DNA from: Alkalihalobacterium chitinilyticum
GTDB taxonomy: Bacteria; Bacillota; Bacilli; Bacillales; Bacillaceae_F
Direction of reading: 5' to 3'
NCBI RefSeq assembly: GCF_029028005.1
Contig: NZ_JAOTPO010000026.1
Coordinates: 1-48,189 of the forward strand
DNA length: 48,189 nucleotides
Shown one piece after another: positions 33,569-44,127 of this stretch. The position numbers and the translations under genes are program-made. Position 1 is the first letter of the stretch. Every line of letters begins with the position of its first letter. The notes under the pieces are model-generated. The model was not told where the DNA came from and searched no databases. It saw nothing but the letters and a program-made list of their open reading frames with translations.

Positions 33569-35116
33569 CTAAAACAACATATCCCAACCCGAAGATAATT
33601 TAACCTCAGGGTACTTATCCTTAAACCAATTGTACGTAAAGTCATTCTCAAATAAGATCACCGTACGTTCGTGAAGATCTTTAACGAGAAGCTTGCGGCT
33701 GTCTGTCATTCGGTCTGTCACTTCCCCTTCCACGACCCATCTTGCTAGGGAATGCGGAAGATATGTTAATTCAATATCAACGTTATATTCATTCTTCATT
33801 CGGTATTCAAAGACTTGATACTGTAATTCACCGACTGCACCTAAAATATAATCATCAAAATATGGGGTACGGTATAGCTGAATCGTTCCTTCTTGAACAA
33901 GCTGGTGAAGACCTTTATGAAAATGCTTATGTTTTAAAGCATTTTTAGCTATTACTTTTGCAAATCGCTCAGGCGGGAACTGTGGCAGTTCTTCATATTG
34001 AAAAACGTCATTTCCCGTTAATAATGTATCGCCCACTTGATAGTTGCCAGAATCATAAATTCCAATGATGTCTCCAGCATAAGCCGTATCGACCGTCTCA
34101 CGTTCTGAAGCAAAAAATTGATGAGACTGTGCGAGCTTTATACGTTTCCCCGTTCGGGCAAGGGTTACATCCATCCCTCTCTCAAATGCCCCTGAACAAA
34201 TACGTAAAAATGCGATTCTATCCCGGTGCTTCGGATTCATGTTCGCTTGAATTTTGAAAATAAACCCAGAAAACTGAGGGGCATTCGGTTGAACTTCCCC
34301 TTTTGATGATTGCCTAGGTTGAGGGGGTGCAGCTAATTGAACAAATTGCTCAAGGAATCCTTGAACCCCAAAGTTACTCAAAGCACTGCCAAAGAAAACA
34401 GGAGTCATCTTTCCGTCTCTTACTTTTTCCATTGAAAAAGTGTTCCCTGCTTCATCAAGAAGCATAATATCTTCATCTAATTTTTCCGTTTCATAATCAC
34501 GAAGACCCGCTTCTTCAAGACTGACGACTTGATGCTCTTGACCTTCAATGAATACTTCAACCGATTGATCTGACCGATTATAAATACCTTTTAAGGTTTT
34601 TCCCATACCGATCGGCCAATTCATCGCATACGTTTCCATTTCTAACACTTCTTCAATTTCAGCTAATAAGTCTAACGGTTCTTTTCCTTCACGGTCTAGC
34701 TTATTAATAAAGGTTAGTATAGGAATTCCTCTCATTTTACAAACCTTAAACAATTTAAGCGTCTGTGCTTCTATCCCTTTTGTTCCGTCAATAACCATGA
34801 CAGCTGTGTCAACGGCTGTTAATGTACGATACGTATCCTCACTAAAGTCTTGGTGACCTGGCGTATCTAAAATATTTATTTGAACTCCTTCGTACTCTAG
34901 CTGCATCACACTTGAAGTAACAGATATTCCACGCTGCTTTTCAATTTCCATCCAGTCAGATGTTGCATACACACCTGATTTCTTTCCTTTTACAGTTCCA
35001 GCTTTTCTTATTCCTCCGCCGAGCAGTAACACTTTTTCCGTTAACGTTGTTTTCCCTGCATCGGGGTGAGAGATAATAGCAAATGTTTTTCTTGGTAATG
35101 TTTCTTGTTTACTCAT
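33569..35116 (-). CDS. prfC: peptide chain release factor 3
   Basis: 515 residues (E. coli RF3 529). Translation GTPase that recycles RF1/RF2 from the ribosome. G1 [10 protein letters not shown] (residues 16-25), G2 region [12 protein letters not shown]3 [15 protein letters not shown]4 NKLDRE, and the C-terminal RF3-specific domain ([36 protein letters not shown]) are all present, so it is not EF-G or LepA. RF3 is absent from B. subtilis but occurs in many other Firmicutes. GGAAGGAAG precedes the ATG. Single gene. Confidence 0.96.
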   Translation of the reverse strand: MSKQETLPRKTFAIISHPDAGKTTLTEKVLLLGGGIRKAGTVKGKKSGVYATSDWMEIEKQRGISVTSSVMQLEYEGVQINILDTPGHQDFSEDTYRTLTAVDTAVMVIDGTKGIEAQTLKLFKVCKMRGIPILTFINKLDREGKEPLDLLAEIEEVLEMETYAMNWPIGMGKTLKGIYNRSDQSVEVFIEGQEHQVVSLEEAGLRDYETEKLDEDIMLLDEAGNTFSMEKVRDGKMTPVFFGSALSNFGVQGFLEQFVQLAAPPQPRQSSKGEVQPNAPQFSGFIFKIQANMNPKHRDRIAFLRICSGAFERGMDVTLARTGKRIKLAQSHQFFASERETVDTAYAGDIIGIYDSGNYQVGDTLLTGNDVFQYEELPQFPPERFAKVIAKNALKHKHFHKGLHQLVQEGTIQLYRTPYFDDYILGAVGELQYQVFEYRMKNEYNVDIELTYLPHSLARWVVEGEVTDRMTDSRKLLVKDLHERTVILFENDFTYNWFKDKYPEVKLSSGWDMLF

Positions 35117-35198
35117 ACGATTGCTTCCTTCCTGTCTTGCTCTTATCCCAATAGTATAATGAAAGTTTACTCGACATACAAACTAATTTTTCTACCAT

Positions 35199-36194
35199 TT
35201 AAAGAACTTCAACACTCTTCTTTTCACACAAAGACCTGAAGCATGCATCCATGACACGCATATTTTTTAACGTATGCTGATTACTTTCGTTTAGATTCTC
35301 TTCTTTTAAGATGGCATTAGAAAAATGTTCGATTTGAGCACGGTATTGATCGGCCACAAAATTCTCTTCACGGGTTCCATCCTGAGTTACAACAATAAGC
35401 TTTCCTTCCCCGCCTTGCTTATCAGGACGAAATGCTTGAGTTATAATAATTTTTCCTTTTGTTCCAATGACTTCGTATTGATTGACTGGATATTGCTCCA
35501 AACTGCTCGAGAACGTTGCAATCACCTGATCTGGAAAAGTCATCGTCCCTTGTACGGTTAGATCGACTTGGCTTTCTTCATCTATATTTCCTCTACAATA
35601 CACTGAAAGGGGCTCCATTTCTAAAATAGAAAGAATGGAATGAATACAATAACAGCCGACATCGTATAGACTGCCTCCGCCAAGTTGAGCGTTTAAACGA
35701 ATATTCTTTGCTGTTAAGTCTAATAAATAGGTGAACGCTGAATTCATCTGTTTGACTGTACCAATCTCCCCTGAATTTATAATCTCCTTCACTCTTGTGT
35801 GTTGCGGGTGAAACTGATACATGAACGCTTCCATAAACTTAACTCCCTGCTGGTCACATACTGCAAGCATTTCTTCTGCTTCTTTACTGTTTAACGCTGC
35901 AGGTTTCTCACAAAGAATGTGCTTGCCGTTTAAAGCAGCTTCGACCACCCACTTTTTATGGAGAGCATTGGGTAACGGAATATATACCGCATCAATTTCC
36001 GGGTCTGTTAACAGTTCTTCATAAGAGGAGTAGGCTTTCGGAATATTGAATTCTACTGCTGTTTGTTTAGGTGCACCTTTTTGACTGCTGATCGCTAGAA
36101 TATTGGCATTGTTTGCTCGTTTTATCGCAGGGATTACGGCTTTTTTCGCAATTCCAGCATCACCTAATACACCCCAATTTATTGATTGTTTCAT
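35199..36194 (-). CDS. Gfo/Idh/MocA family oxidoreductase
   Basis: 331 residues. N-terminal Rossmann fold (NWGVLGDAGIAKKAVIPAI, with the GxxGxA-type dinucleotide loop), catalytic-region motif HILCEKPAALN (the EKP lysine), and C-terminal alpha/beta domain with GGGSLYDVGCYCIHSI. Probably NAD(P)-dependent sugar or inositol dehydrogenase; the substrate cannot be told. ATG with GGAGG upstream; single gene. Confidence 0.92.
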   Translation of the reverse strand: MKQSINWGVLGDAGIAKKAVIPAIKRANNANILAISSQKGAPKQTAVEFNIPKAYSSYEELLTDPEIDAVYIPLPNALHKKWVVEAALNGKHILCEKPAALNSKEAEEMLAVCDQQGVKFMEAFMYQFHPQHTRVKEIINSGEIGTVKQMNSAFTYLLDLTAKNIRLNAQLGGGSLYDVGCYCIHSILSILEMEPLSVYCRGNIDEESQVDLTVQGTMTFPDQVIATFSSSLEQYPVNQYEVIGTKGKIIITQAFRPDKQGGEGKLIVVTQDGTREENFVADQYRAQIEHFSNAILKEENLNESNQHTLKNMRVMDACFRSLCEKKSVEVL

Positions 36195-36276
36195 CCGATA
36201 CGACCTCCAATTTGTTCATAAAAAGATCCTACCATGTTTTATAATCACACAGTAGGAAGCGAATTAGTATTTAAAA

Positions 36277-37194
36277 TTATTTTTTTAAGTAGGCAATCCC
36301 ATCCGGATGAATACCGACTTCAATTCTTTGTTCTTCTTTTAATGTCTCCATATTAATGACAGAAATGTCGTTTGTTTTATTATTAGCTACAAATGCTAGT
36401 GTACCTTGTGCATTAAATACTGTTCCTCCAGGCCAAACGCCCACACGGATCCGTTTTACTTCCCATGGCCTTACATTTCCTTTTAGTTCATGTGCTGTTG
36501 CAATAATCGATAAATCGCCTGACTCTCGGTTTGGAATTAATGCATATTTGCCATCAGGTGAAAACACGATACGAATAGGCACACTTCCTACACGACGTTT
36601 GTGCTCTACTTCAAGAGTTTGTGTATTAATCACATATAAATTATTGTCTCCTTGATTAGCTACATATAAATGTTCACCATTCGGGTGTACTGCTACTCCT
36701 TCTGGTGCTTTTCCAACTGGAAAATGATTAATGATCTCCTCTTTTTCAGTGTTGACTACCGTCATATTATCTGAACCAATGTTCGGAACATATACGGTTT
36801 TCCCATCGGGTGAGAACGAAATCATATGCGAAAGTTTTTGATATGTAGGAATTACCTTTTCAATTTCATCAGTTTCACTATTAATGATAAATACTTTTTC
36901 ACTATATGTAGATGCCATGTAAATCTTTTTCCCGTCAGTCGTTACTCCTAGCCCATGAGGAAAGTTGAAGTCTGGATGTTCCAGTGTTTTTTCAATTTCA
37001 AATGTTTCATTGTTTATAATATTCATTTTATTACCTAACGAGCATGTTACATACGTTTTCTTACCATCTGGTGTAACTACTACTTCATGAGGATTGTAGT
37101 CCGTTTCAATTGTTTTTTCAATCTCATTCGTTTGTAGATTAACTATTGAAATCGTATCCTCATCTTTATTTAAAACAATTAGATACTCTTGCAT
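36277..37194 (-). CDS. YVTN-type beta-propeller protein
   Basis: 305 residues made of seven repeats of the YVTN family, each with a pattern like TPDGKKTYVTC..NKMNIINNETFEIEKTL or HPNGEHLYVANQGDNNLYVINTQTLEVE, so a seven-bladed propeller. No signal peptide with the chosen start (ATG 37194, AGGGAGGAA 8 nt upstream); an upstream in-frame extension lacks a site. Probably cytoplasmic; function unknown. Divergent from the metallo-beta-lactamase gene. Confidence 0.88.
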   Translation of the reverse strand: MQEYLIVLNKDEDTISIVNLQTNEIEKTIETDYNPHEVVVTPDGKKTYVTCSLGNKMNIINNETFEIEKTLEHPDFNFPHGLGVTTDGKKIYMASTYSEKVFIINSETDEIEKVIPTYQKLSHMISFSPDGKTVYVPNIGSDNMTVVNTEKEEIINHFPVGKAPEGVAVHPNGEHLYVANQGDNNLYVINTQTLEVEHKRRVGSVPIRIVFSPDGKYALIPNRESGDLSIIATAHELKGNVRPWEVKRIRVGVWPGGTVFNAQGTLAFVANNKTNDISVINMETLKEEQRIEVGIHPDGIAYLKK

Positions 37195-37344
37195 TAATCG
37201 TTCCTCCCTAATGAATTTCGTTATCCTAAATATAGCATTGGCACCTAATATACACAAACCATATAAAACGCATAAATGATTTGTAAAATGTTGTGGTAAG
37301 ATAATAACTGAATTCATATTCATATTACAGACTAGGTGGTCAAA

Positions 37345-38178
37345 ATGAAACTCACAAAGACAATCTCAACTCACGACGAAGTCACATGTCTACATGGAAC
37401 CATTAAAAAGTTTGGAAGAACATTCACATTCAATGTTTATTATATAGACGGTCTCCTCATTGACACAGGTCCTGTGTGCGCCAAAGAAATCGTTATTGAT
37501 TTTGTACAAGAGGTAAAACCGAAACAGATCATACTTACGCATCATCACGAAGATCATGCTGGTAATGCAGCTACCTTATCGAAACGGTTTGGTTTACCCA
37601 TTAAAATGAGTGCTCTTACAGCTATGATACTTCAAGCTCCTCCGACTATCCCATTGTATAGACGCTTAATTTGGGGACGAGAAATCGTAAGCGTTCGTGG
37701 AGAAGTTGTTCAAAGCTCCATTATAACTGAAAATGATCGATTTACGATTGTGGAAACACCAGGTCACTCCAACGACCATATATGTTTAGTCAATGAAATG
37801 AAAGGCTGGTTATTTGCTGGTGATTTATTTCTAGGGAAGCGCCTCTTGTATGGTATGAAGGGTGAATCGATGCCTCTATTATTGAAATCGGTTAATCATA
37901 TTTTAGATTACCAATTTGATACCGTATTTTGTGGACACGCAGGAGTTGTTGGTCATGGACACGAAGCACTTGAAGCAAAGAAGCATTTCCTAGAAACACT
38001 CATATCCGAAACGACCTCTCTTTACAACCGTGGCTGGAGTGAAGAAAAAATAACAAGAAAGCTGCTTTCTCGACAAGGCGCTATCCAACTGTTTTCTGGA
38101 GGAGAAATGGCACCTAAGCACTTAATCCACTCGGTTATTGAGTCCATTTCTTCTCAAAACAATGTAAGAACTAATTAA
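37345..38178 (+). CDS. metallo-beta-lactamase fold hydrolase
   Basis: 277 residues. Metal motif THHHEDHAGN (residues 65-73), the following His in VETPGHSNDH, Asp in FAGDLFL and His in FCGHAGVVGH complete the MBL binuclear site. The C-terminal winged-helix-like tail (SLYNRGWSEEKITRKLLSRQG) resembles glyoxalase II/LACTB2-like relatives. Start 37345 after AGGTGG. Substrate unknown. Confidence 0.9.
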   Translation: MKLTKTISTHDEVTCLHGTIKKFGRTFTFNVYYIDGLLIDTGPVCAKEIVIDFVQEVKPKQIILTHHHEDHAGNAATLSKRFGLPIKMSALTAMILQAPPTIPLYRRLIWGREIVSVRGEVVQSSIITENDRFTIVETPGHSNDHICLVNEMKGWLFAGDLFLGKRLLYGMKGESMPLLLKSVNHILDYQFDTVFCGHAGVVGHGHEALEAKKHFLETLISETTSLYNRGWSEEKITRKLLSRQGAIQLFSGGEMAPKHLIHSVIESISSQNNVRTN

Positions 38179-38185
38179 TTTCTTA

Positions 38186-38210
38186 GGGTGACTTAATGTC
38201 GCCTTTTTTT
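38186..38210 (+). terminator. terminator after the MBL gene
   Basis: GGTGAC / GTCGCC 6-bp stem (G-U included), then TTTTTTT. Confidence 0.75.
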
Positions 38211-38295
38211 ACGTCAAATGCAAAACAGTTTCCTTTTATTGCATTTTCGTATACAATTGTTATCGGAATTATCAAAAAATACTAGGGGGTATAAT

Positions 38296-38751
38296 ATGGC
38301 TGTTACTGCATTTACATTTGCTCGATCTGCTAACATTCAAGTTTTAAATGCCGCAAAAGAACACCAACTCGACGCGGTTCCAGAGGGTTTTAACAATTCG
38401 GTCCGTTGGAATGTTGGACACGTTCTCGTCATCGCTGAAACGGTATTAAGACATTCTGAGCATTACGAACCTGTGTTACCAAGCTTATATAAGAGGTTGT
38501 TTGATATGGAGACAAGACCATCTGAATGGACAGAAGAACCACCATCTGTAGCTGAAATCATGGAAATGTCTCAGAAACAACTAAAAGCGGTACAGAAGTT
38601 AAATAGTGAGCATGGTGACACTACTTTTGCCAAACCATTTGTTTTATTTGGTACTACTTTTGATAATGTTTCAGACGCTCTTACATTTATATCTTTTCAT
38701 GAAGGACTTCACTACACGACCTGTAAATACCTATTAAAGAAGACGAAATAA
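38296..38751 (+). CDS. DinB family metal-dependent protein
   Basis: 151 residues, four-helix DinB/YfiT fold. Metal-ligand histidines are seen in RWNVGHVLVIAE and in the C-terminal SFHEGLHYTTCKYL (two His). The family includes thiol transferases (bacillithiol-dependent) and proteins of unknown role. Start 38296 with AGGGGG 6 nt upstream; in-frame upstream codons lack a site. Confidence 0.88.
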   Translation: MAVTAFTFARSANIQVLNAAKEHQLDAVPEGFNNSVRWNVGHVLVIAETVLRHSEHYEPVLPSLYKRLFDMETRPSEWTEEPPSVAEIMEMSQKQLKAVQKLNSEHGDTTFAKPFVLFGTTFDNVSDALTFISFHEGLHYTTCKYLLKKTK

Positions 38752-38761
38752 ACTTAATATC

Positions 38762-38792
38762 AAAAAGGAGGAAGAGTGTTTACTCTTCCTCC
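38762..38792 (-). terminator. terminator after the SASP gene
   Basis: Reverse strand GGAGGAAGAGT / ACTCTTCCTCC perfect 11-bp stem, 4-nt loop, then TTTTTG. Confidence 0.9.
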
Positions 38793-38804
38793 AAGCCATA
38801 CATA

Positions 38805-39008
38805 TTATCTTTGATAACCGCCAAGTTGTTGCTCAGCCATTTGTACTAAACGCTTCGTGATTTCTCCACCTACAGAACCGTTTGAACGAGCAGTAGTGTC
38901 AGCTCCGAGTTGTACACCGAATTCTTGTGCAATTTCCATTTTCATTTGATCAATTGCTTGTTGTGCATTTGGTGCTACTAGTTGGTTTGAAGAATTATTG
39001 TTTGCCAC
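38805..39008 (-). CDS. alpha/beta-type small acid-soluble spore protein
   Basis: 67 residues. Both SASP signatures are present: [19 protein letters not shown], with the GPR protease cleavage site in EIAQEFG, and [18 protein letters not shown]. Coats and protects spore DNA and is degraded to amino acids on outgrowth. GTG start at 39008 with AAGGAG 10 nt upstream. Normally forespore-specific (SigG); I could not fix the promoter with confidence. Confidence 0.96.
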   Translation of the reverse strand: MANNNSSNQLVAPNAQQAIDQMKMEIAQEFGVQLGADTTARSNGSVGGEITKRLVQMAEQQLGGYQR

Positions 39009-39175
39009 TAGAAATCAACTCCTTAATAAGATTTAATTATATTATTTTCTAGAGTTGCGATTCTAAACATGGTAATTTATTCCTCAACTTTTAGTAATGT
39101 TTTGTGAAATTTCAAATTCCCTGATCAGTAGCCCCTCAACCTTTGCCAGACAGCTTAGAAAGAATTTGCAATAAC

Positions 39176-39206
39176 AAAAAACGAGACCTAATTGGCCTCG
39201 TTTTTG
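39176..39206. terminator. terminator after glmS
   Basis: AAAAACGAG-CC / GG-CTCGTTTTT with one mismatch; can act in both directions. Confidence 0.8.
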
Positions 39207-39242
39207 AAATTACTTAACTTGTATACCGACGATTACATTTTA

Positions 39243-41045
39243 TTATTCAACAGTTACAGACTTTGCAAGGTTACGTGGCTTATCAACATCACAACCACGG
39301 TGTAACGCAGCATAGTATGAAATAAGTTGTAATGGAATTACACTTACGATTGGTGTTAAGTACTCATGTACACTCGGGATAACAAATGCATCATCTACAT
39401 CCTCTAAACCTTCCATACTAATAATGCAAGGATTTGCCCCACGTGCTGCAACTTCTTTCACGTTTCCTCGAATACTTAAATTAACATGTTCTTGAGTAGC
39501 TAAAGCAATGACAGGTGTTCCTTCTTCGATTAATGCAATCGTTCCGTGCTTTAACTCACCACCAGCAAAGCCTTCAGCTTGAATATAAGAAATCTCTTTT
39601 AATTTAAGTGCTCCCTCTAGGCCTACATAAAAGTCAAGACCGCGGCCGATAAAGAAACAATTACGAGTCGTTGATAAGAAATCTCTAGCTAATTTTTCGA
39701 GTGTTTCCTTTTGATCACATAAAGCTTCAATAGATGTTGCGACAAGACTCAATTCATAAATTGGATCAAAGTCAATGTCATAGCCTTGAGCCTTTGCCGT
39801 ATCTACTGCAAGAATCGCTAGAACAGCCATTTGCGCTGTATAGGCTTTTGTTGAAGCTACTGCAATTTCTGGTCCTGCATACGTATGAAGCGTGTAATTC
39901 GCTTCACGTGATAACGTAGAGCCAGGTACATTCGTAATCGTTAAAGCACGATAGCCAAGTTTTCTGACGTTCACTAATACGCCTCGACTATCGGCTGTCT
40001 CACCACTTTGTGAGATAAAAATAAAGAGTGGGTTTTCTGATAACAACGGCATGTTATATAAGAATTCACTTGCAATGTGAACCTCTACTGGCTTTTTTGC
40101 AAGTCGTTCAATGAGTTGCTTTCCAACTAATCCTGCATGATAACTCGTTCCAGCAGCAATAATATAAATACGATCTGCTTCCTTCATCGCTTCTCGAATA
40201 TTACCATCTAATTGAATTTTGTCATCACTATCTTTATATTTAGAGATAATGTTACGAATAACAACAGGCTGCTCATCGATTTCTTTTAACATGAAATGAG
40301 GATATGTTCCTTTTTCAATGTCACTTGCATCTAATTCTGCTTTAAATGGTTCTCTTGAAATCGTTACACCTGCTAAATTCTTAATCTCTATTTCATCACG
40401 AGTAACAATTACAATTTCTTGATCCATTAATTCAACAAATGTATCTGTCACTTGCAACATTGCCATCGCATCACTTGCAACAACATTTACATCTTCACCA
40501 ATCCCTACTAAAAGCGGACTTTTATTTTTACCGACATAGATTTTTTCCGGATCCTTCTCGTCGATTAACGCCGCAGCGTATGATCCTTTTAGTAACGATA
40601 ATGTTTGACGAAATGCTTTTTCAACAGTCTGACCTTCATTAAGAGACTTTTCTACAAGTTGAACGATAACTTCCGTATCAGTATCACTTTCAAACGTCAC
40701 ATCTTGTAAAAACTCACGTTTAAGCTGTGAGTAGTTCTCAATAACTCCATTATGAACAATCGTGAAACGATGTGATGTACTTTGATGAGGGTGAGCATTA
40801 ACTTTACTTGGTTCCCCGTGTGTTGCCCAACGCGTGTGACCAATTCCAACCGTTCCAGTCAAATTCTCATCAACAGCCTCACGTAGTGTTGCAATCCGTC
40901 CCTTTTCTTTAAAAAGGTGAACACCTTCCTCGTTTACAATTGCAATTCCGGCAGAGTCATAGCCACGATACTCTAGCTTTTCTAACCCTTTTAATAAAAT
41001 CTCTTTGGCATCCTGCGTTCCAATATATCCAACAATTCCACACAT
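39243..41045 (-). CDS. glmS: glutamine-fructose-6-phosphate transaminase (isomerising)
   Basis: 600 residues. Makes glucosamine-6-phosphate, first step of UDP-GlcNAc synthesis for the wall. N-terminal glutaminase starts CGIVGYIG (Cys2 nucleophile), then two SIS domains ([30 protein letters not shown]) and C-terminal LAKSVTVE. Start fixed by Cys2 and GGAGG 9 nt upstream. Controlled by the glmS ribozyme in its leader, and follows glmM with its own promoter. Confidence 0.98.
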   Translation of the reverse strand: MCGIVGYIGTQDAKEILLKGLEKLEYRGYDSAGIAIVNEEGVHLFKEKGRIATLREAVDENLTGTVGIGHTRWATHGEPSKVNAHPHQSTSHRFTIVHNGVIENYSQLKREFLQDVTFESDTDTEVIVQLVEKSLNEGQTVEKAFRQTLSLLKGSYAAALIDEKDPEKIYVGKNKSPLLVGIGEDVNVVASDAMAMLQVTDTFVELMDQEIVIVTRDEIEIKNLAGVTISREPFKAELDASDIEKGTYPHFMLKEIDEQPVVIRNIISKYKDSDDKIQLDGNIREAMKEADRIYIIAAGTSYHAGLVGKQLIERLAKKPVEVHIASEFLYNMPLLSENPLFIFISQSGETADSRGVLVNVRKLGYRALTITNVPGSTLSREANYTLHTYAGPEIAVASTKAYTAQMAVLAILAVDTAKAQGYDIDFDPIYELSLVATSIEALCDQKETLEKLARDFLSTTRNCFFIGRGLDFYVGLEGALKLKEISYIQAEGFAGGELKHGTIALIEEGTPVIALATQEHVNLSIRGNVKEVAARGANPCIISMEGLEDVDDAFVIPSVHEYLTPIVSVIPLQLISYYAALHRGCDVDKPRNLAKSVTVE

Positions 41046-41059
41046 GGTTTATTTCCTCC

Positions 41060-41112
41060 AATCGGGAGGCAAGAAACACCCATGTTGATTTCACTTATCC
41101 AAGGGCTTTTTT
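41060..41112 (-). other. hairpin between glmS ribozyme and ribosome site
   Basis: Reverse strand GGGGGCAAGAAA and TTTCTTGCCTCCC can pair over 12-13 bp (one mismatch), closing a loop of about 30 nt. The descending arm ends just before the GGAGG used by glmS. Confidence 0.6.
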
Positions 41113-41149
41113 CTTGCCCCCACTCTTCTGATAGTCAATTATTAACACC

Positions 41150-41293
41150 AATGCTTTTGATTTTGTACAGAAAGTCACCTCTCTGTTTTTTACAAAAACT
41201 TTCGGTTGTGATGTTCAACCGAGGGGCATCCGCCGATCTTCGATAAACCCCTTCCTCGTCAACTATTCATCATCCTAGAATAGTTCAGGCGCT
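41150..41293 (-). ncRNA. glmS ribozyme (glucosamine-6-phosphate-activated)
   Basis: Reverse strand shows the family's core in order: cleavage site A-GCGCC (cut between 41293 and 41292), GTTGACGAGG, GGTTTATCGAA, TCGGCGGATGCCCC, the P3 arms GGTTG/CAACC, and the P4 region GAGAGGTGACTTTC. It self-cleaves with glucosamine-6-phosphate as cofactor, leading to degradation of the glmS mRNA by RNase J. The 3' limit is approximate. Confidence 0.95.
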
Positions 41294-41345
41294 TTAAAAA
41301 TGAGACTAGTTGTCTGACCTCCTGTCTTTTTCAAAGTCAAAGATA

Positions 41346-41375
41346 ATAATACAATACGACATTGAAAGTGGTCAA
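41346..41375 (-). promoter_or_regulatory. SigA promoter of glmS
   Basis: Reverse strand -35 TTGACC (41370-41375), 18-nt spacer, -10 TATTAT (41346-41351); places the transcript start about 45 nt before the ribozyme cleavage site. Confidence 0.7.
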
Positions 41376-41473
41376 TCTATTTCCTAAATGAAATGTAAAG
41401 ATGTTAAATATTTACATAGTAATTCCACTCGAATATTTCTCCAGTTTCAAGCCATGTAGTATTAAAAATATGC

Positions 41474-41503
41474 AAAAGCGGCACTTCTTGTGCCGCTTTT
41501 TCT
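41474..41503 (-). terminator. terminator after glmM
   Basis: Reverse strand AAAAGCGGCAC / GTGCCGCTTTT perfect 11-bp stem, 5-nt loop. Separates the cdaA-cdaR-glmM unit from glmS. Confidence 0.85.
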
Positions 41504-42849
41504 TATTCGGATAATCCCATTTCAGCTCGAACGACATCCGCAATTTCATTCACGAATTGTTCACAAAGTTCTTCCGTTTTCGCTTCTACCATTACACGAA
41601 CTAATGGCTCAGTACCCGACGGTCGTACAAGGACACGTCCGTTTCCTGCCATTTGAGCTTCGACTTTTTCAATCACTTCTGCGACTTTTTCGTTTTCCTG
41701 AACTGCGTTTTTATCCGTTACTCGTATATTAACAAGAACTTGAGGGAATTTCTTCATCTCACCTGCTAATTGAGATAAAGGTTTACCCGTTGCTTTAACA
41801 ATATTCACTAATTGTAAAGCTGATAGCATACCATCTCCAGTTGTAATATGATCGAGGAATATAATATGGCCAGACTGTTCGCCGCCAAGATTATAACCGC
41901 CTTTTCTCATTTCTTCCATAACATAGCGATCGCCTACACCGGTTTGTTTCGTCTCAACACCAATTTCCTCAATACCTTTATAGAACCCTAGGTTACTCAT
42001 AACTGTTGATACAACTGTATTATGTTTCAACCAACCTTGTTCTTTCATATATTTTGCACAAATAAACATAATTTGGTCGCCGTCCACAATATTTCCTTTT
42101 TCATCTACAGCTATTAATCGGTCTGCATCTCCGTCAAAGGCTAAGCCTAAATGAGCTCCCTTATCAACAACTAAAGATGCTAGTGCTTTTGGATGTGTAG
42201 AGCCAACGCCGTCATTAATATTAATACCATTAGGAGAAGTCCCCATCGTATAAATATCTGCCTCTAAATCTGCAAATAGATGCGGTGCTAATGAAGATGC
42301 AGCTCCGTGGGCACAATCGAGCGCAATTCTTAAACCAGCAAAGTCCTCTTGAACAGTTTGCTTTAAGAACTGAAGATATTTTTGGCCTCCTTCAAAATAA
42401 TCATTGACCTGACCTAATTCTGCCCCTACTGGACGAGGTAACGTATCTTCTTGATCCAAGAGTGTTTCAATTTCTTGTTCTTGGGTATCTAATAATTTAA
42501 ACCCATCTGGTCCAAAAAATTTAATTCCATTATCAGCAACTGGATTGTGAGATGCTGAAATCATAATACCCGCTTGGGCACTCAAAGCTTTTGTTAGAAA
42601 TGCAACTCCTGGCGTCGAGATAACCCCTAGACGCATAACCTCCGCACCGATTGAAAGTAACCCTGCAACGAGTGCACCTTCAAGCATTTCACCGGATATG
42701 CGTGTGTCACGTCCAATTAGTACTTTCGGTTTCTGAGTATTTTTAGTTAAGATATGTCCACCCATACGGCCTAATTTGAATGCTAACTCTGGTGTTAATT
42801 CCGTATTGGCCACACCGCGCACCCCATCAGTTCCAAAATATTTACCCAT
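41503..42849 (-). CDS. glmM: phosphoglucosamine mutase
   Basis: 448 residues, the family's length. Converts glucosamine-6-P to glucosamine-1-P. Phospho-serine loop ISASHNP with Ser100, metal loop DGDADR, sugar loop GGEQSGH and phosphate loop [14 protein letters not shown] are intact. Start ATG 42849 with GGAG 9 nt upstream. GlmM is known to bind and inhibit CdaA; the genes are adjacent here. Confidence 0.97.
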   Translation of the reverse strand: MGKYFGTDGVRGVANTELTPELAFKLGRMGGHILTKNTQKPKVLIGRDTRISGEMLEGALVAGLLSIGAEVMRLGVISTPGVAFLTKALSAQAGIMISASHNPVADNGIKFFGPDGFKLLDTQEQEIETLLDQEDTLPRPVGAELGQVNDYFEGGQKYLQFLKQTVQEDFAGLRIALDCAHGAASSLAPHLFADLEADIYTMGTSPNGININDGVGSTHPKALASLVVDKGAHLGLAFDGDADRLIAVDEKGNIVDGDQIMFICAKYMKEQGWLKHNTVVSTVMSNLGFYKGIEEIGVETKQTGVGDRYVMEEMRKGGYNLGGEQSGHIIFLDHITTGDGMLSALQLVNIVKATGKPLSQLAGEMKKFPQVLVNIRVTDKNAVQENEKVAEVIEKVEAQMAGNGRVLVRPSGTEPLVRVMVEAKTEELCEQFVNEIADVVRAEMGLSE

Positions 42850-42876
42850 CAATAATCTCTCCTTCAAATAAATCCC

Positions 42877-44127
42877 TTATTGATCTTCTTGTTCATTTTC
42901 CTCGACTATAATTAACGCCTTTTCAGTTGCTGTTTGTAATAACAAGTTTTGGGGGCCTACTACTTGTAGGTCGACTTCATGTTCTCCTGGAGAAAGCTGA
43001 TTAATATCAACAAAAACCTGTATATCTCCTCTGCTTACTTTATCTAATAGAACACGTGAACCTTTTAGAATAACATCTGTAAATTGATTTTCTGGCGTAA
43101 TAAATCCAGCTGTATATCCTTCGGGTAAACCAGTAATCTCGATCGGTATCTCTTCTAAGATTAATGTCTCTTCTACACTTAATTCAACGGTTACATTAAC
43201 CACCTCAGGATCCACCTTCTCTACTCCGCGTGGCTTTGGCACAGTTAATTGAACGGTTTGGCTTTGTGTAATTTCACTTAGATCTAAGTCTATCCCTTCA
43301 ATTAAGGAAATGTTGTTAAGAACATCTTGTGGTCCGAAAATTGTAACGACTTTTGGGTCTACAGTCAACGTATTTATACTTAAACCTTCAGGGAGTTCTC
43401 CTTGCCTAGATACCTTTATAGGAACTTCTTTATATGGACTTGTAACTGGTATTCGGACATCAACTACAGATGGGTCAACATCAAGATGCAGTTCATTTCC
43501 AAAATGATCATATAACTTGACAGGGCCGCTTTTTTCAAACGTTTGATCTGCGCCTTTTACATCAATATATACTTTAGCGATAGCAACCTGATCAATAAAC
43601 TCTTCAGCTGCAGTAACTTCAACGTTAACTGGTGTTACAATCGGAGTGCCAATGGAATACCCTTCTGCAACTTCGTCTCTATTAACTAACTCCACTTCCA
43701 CTGGTAAGGAGACGGTTTTCTTTTCTTGTAATACAACCCGAACAAACTTGGGAACGATTGAGACCGTAACATCATTTGGAAAACCTCGATGTTCAACACT
43801 TACATTATGCACACCGGCCTCTAAGTCGGTTAAATCAACAAACACCTCATACGAAGGGCGAGTAAATTGAAAAAGTGTAATTGAACTTTGGGGTCCTTTT
43901 AAATTGACTTGCACACTCTCTGCCATTTCAGTTACTGCAAAGCGTTCTGTATCAAAAATTGGAGTAACTTCAACTTCCTCTAATGTGTATGTACCAGGAC
44001 TAACAGGAGGCAAGACCCCTGCTGGTTGATTGTAGATATTATCGTAATTCACCATCATAAAAAGCATTAGAGCGATGAAGAATGAGATTATTTTTACAAA
44101 CCATGGACTATTAATAAACTTATCCAT
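42877..44127 (-). CDS. cdaR: CdaR, regulator of the diadenylate cyclase CdaA
   Basis: 416 residues. One N-terminal membrane helix (WFVKIISFFIALMLFMMV) and then four repeated YbbR domains on the extracytoplasmic side (repeat hallmarks such as VNLKGPQSSI and VTIFGPQDVLNNI). It modulates c-di-AMP synthesis by CdaA. Its start overlaps the cdaA stop by 8 nt, so they are probably coupled. Confidence 0.95.
   Translation of the reverse strand: MDKFINSPWFVKIISFFIALMLFMMVNYDNIYNQPAGVLPPVSPGTYTLEEVEVTPIFDTERFAVTEMAESVQVNLKGPQSSITLFQFTRPSYEVFVDLTDLEAGVHNVSVEHRGFPNDVTVSIVPKFVRVVLQEKKTVSLPVEVELVNRDEVAEGYSIGTPIVTPVNVEVTAAEEFIDQVAIAKVYIDVKGADQTFEKSGPVKLYDHFGNELHLDVDPSVVDVRIPVTSPYKEVPIKVSRQGELPEGLSINTLTVDPKVVTIFGPQDVLNNISLIEGIDLDLSEITQSQTVQLTVPKPRGVEKVDPEVVNVTVELSVEETLILEEIPIEITGLPEGYTAGFITPENQFTDVILKGSRVLLDKVSRGDIQVFVDINQLSPGEHEVDLQVVGPQNLLLQTATEKALIIVEENEQEDQ

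Noticed and set aside
39009-39100. SigG promoter for the SASP gene
   Set aside because: CATTACTA and a GAATA-like -35 are present but the spacing and length do not fit well enough to call.
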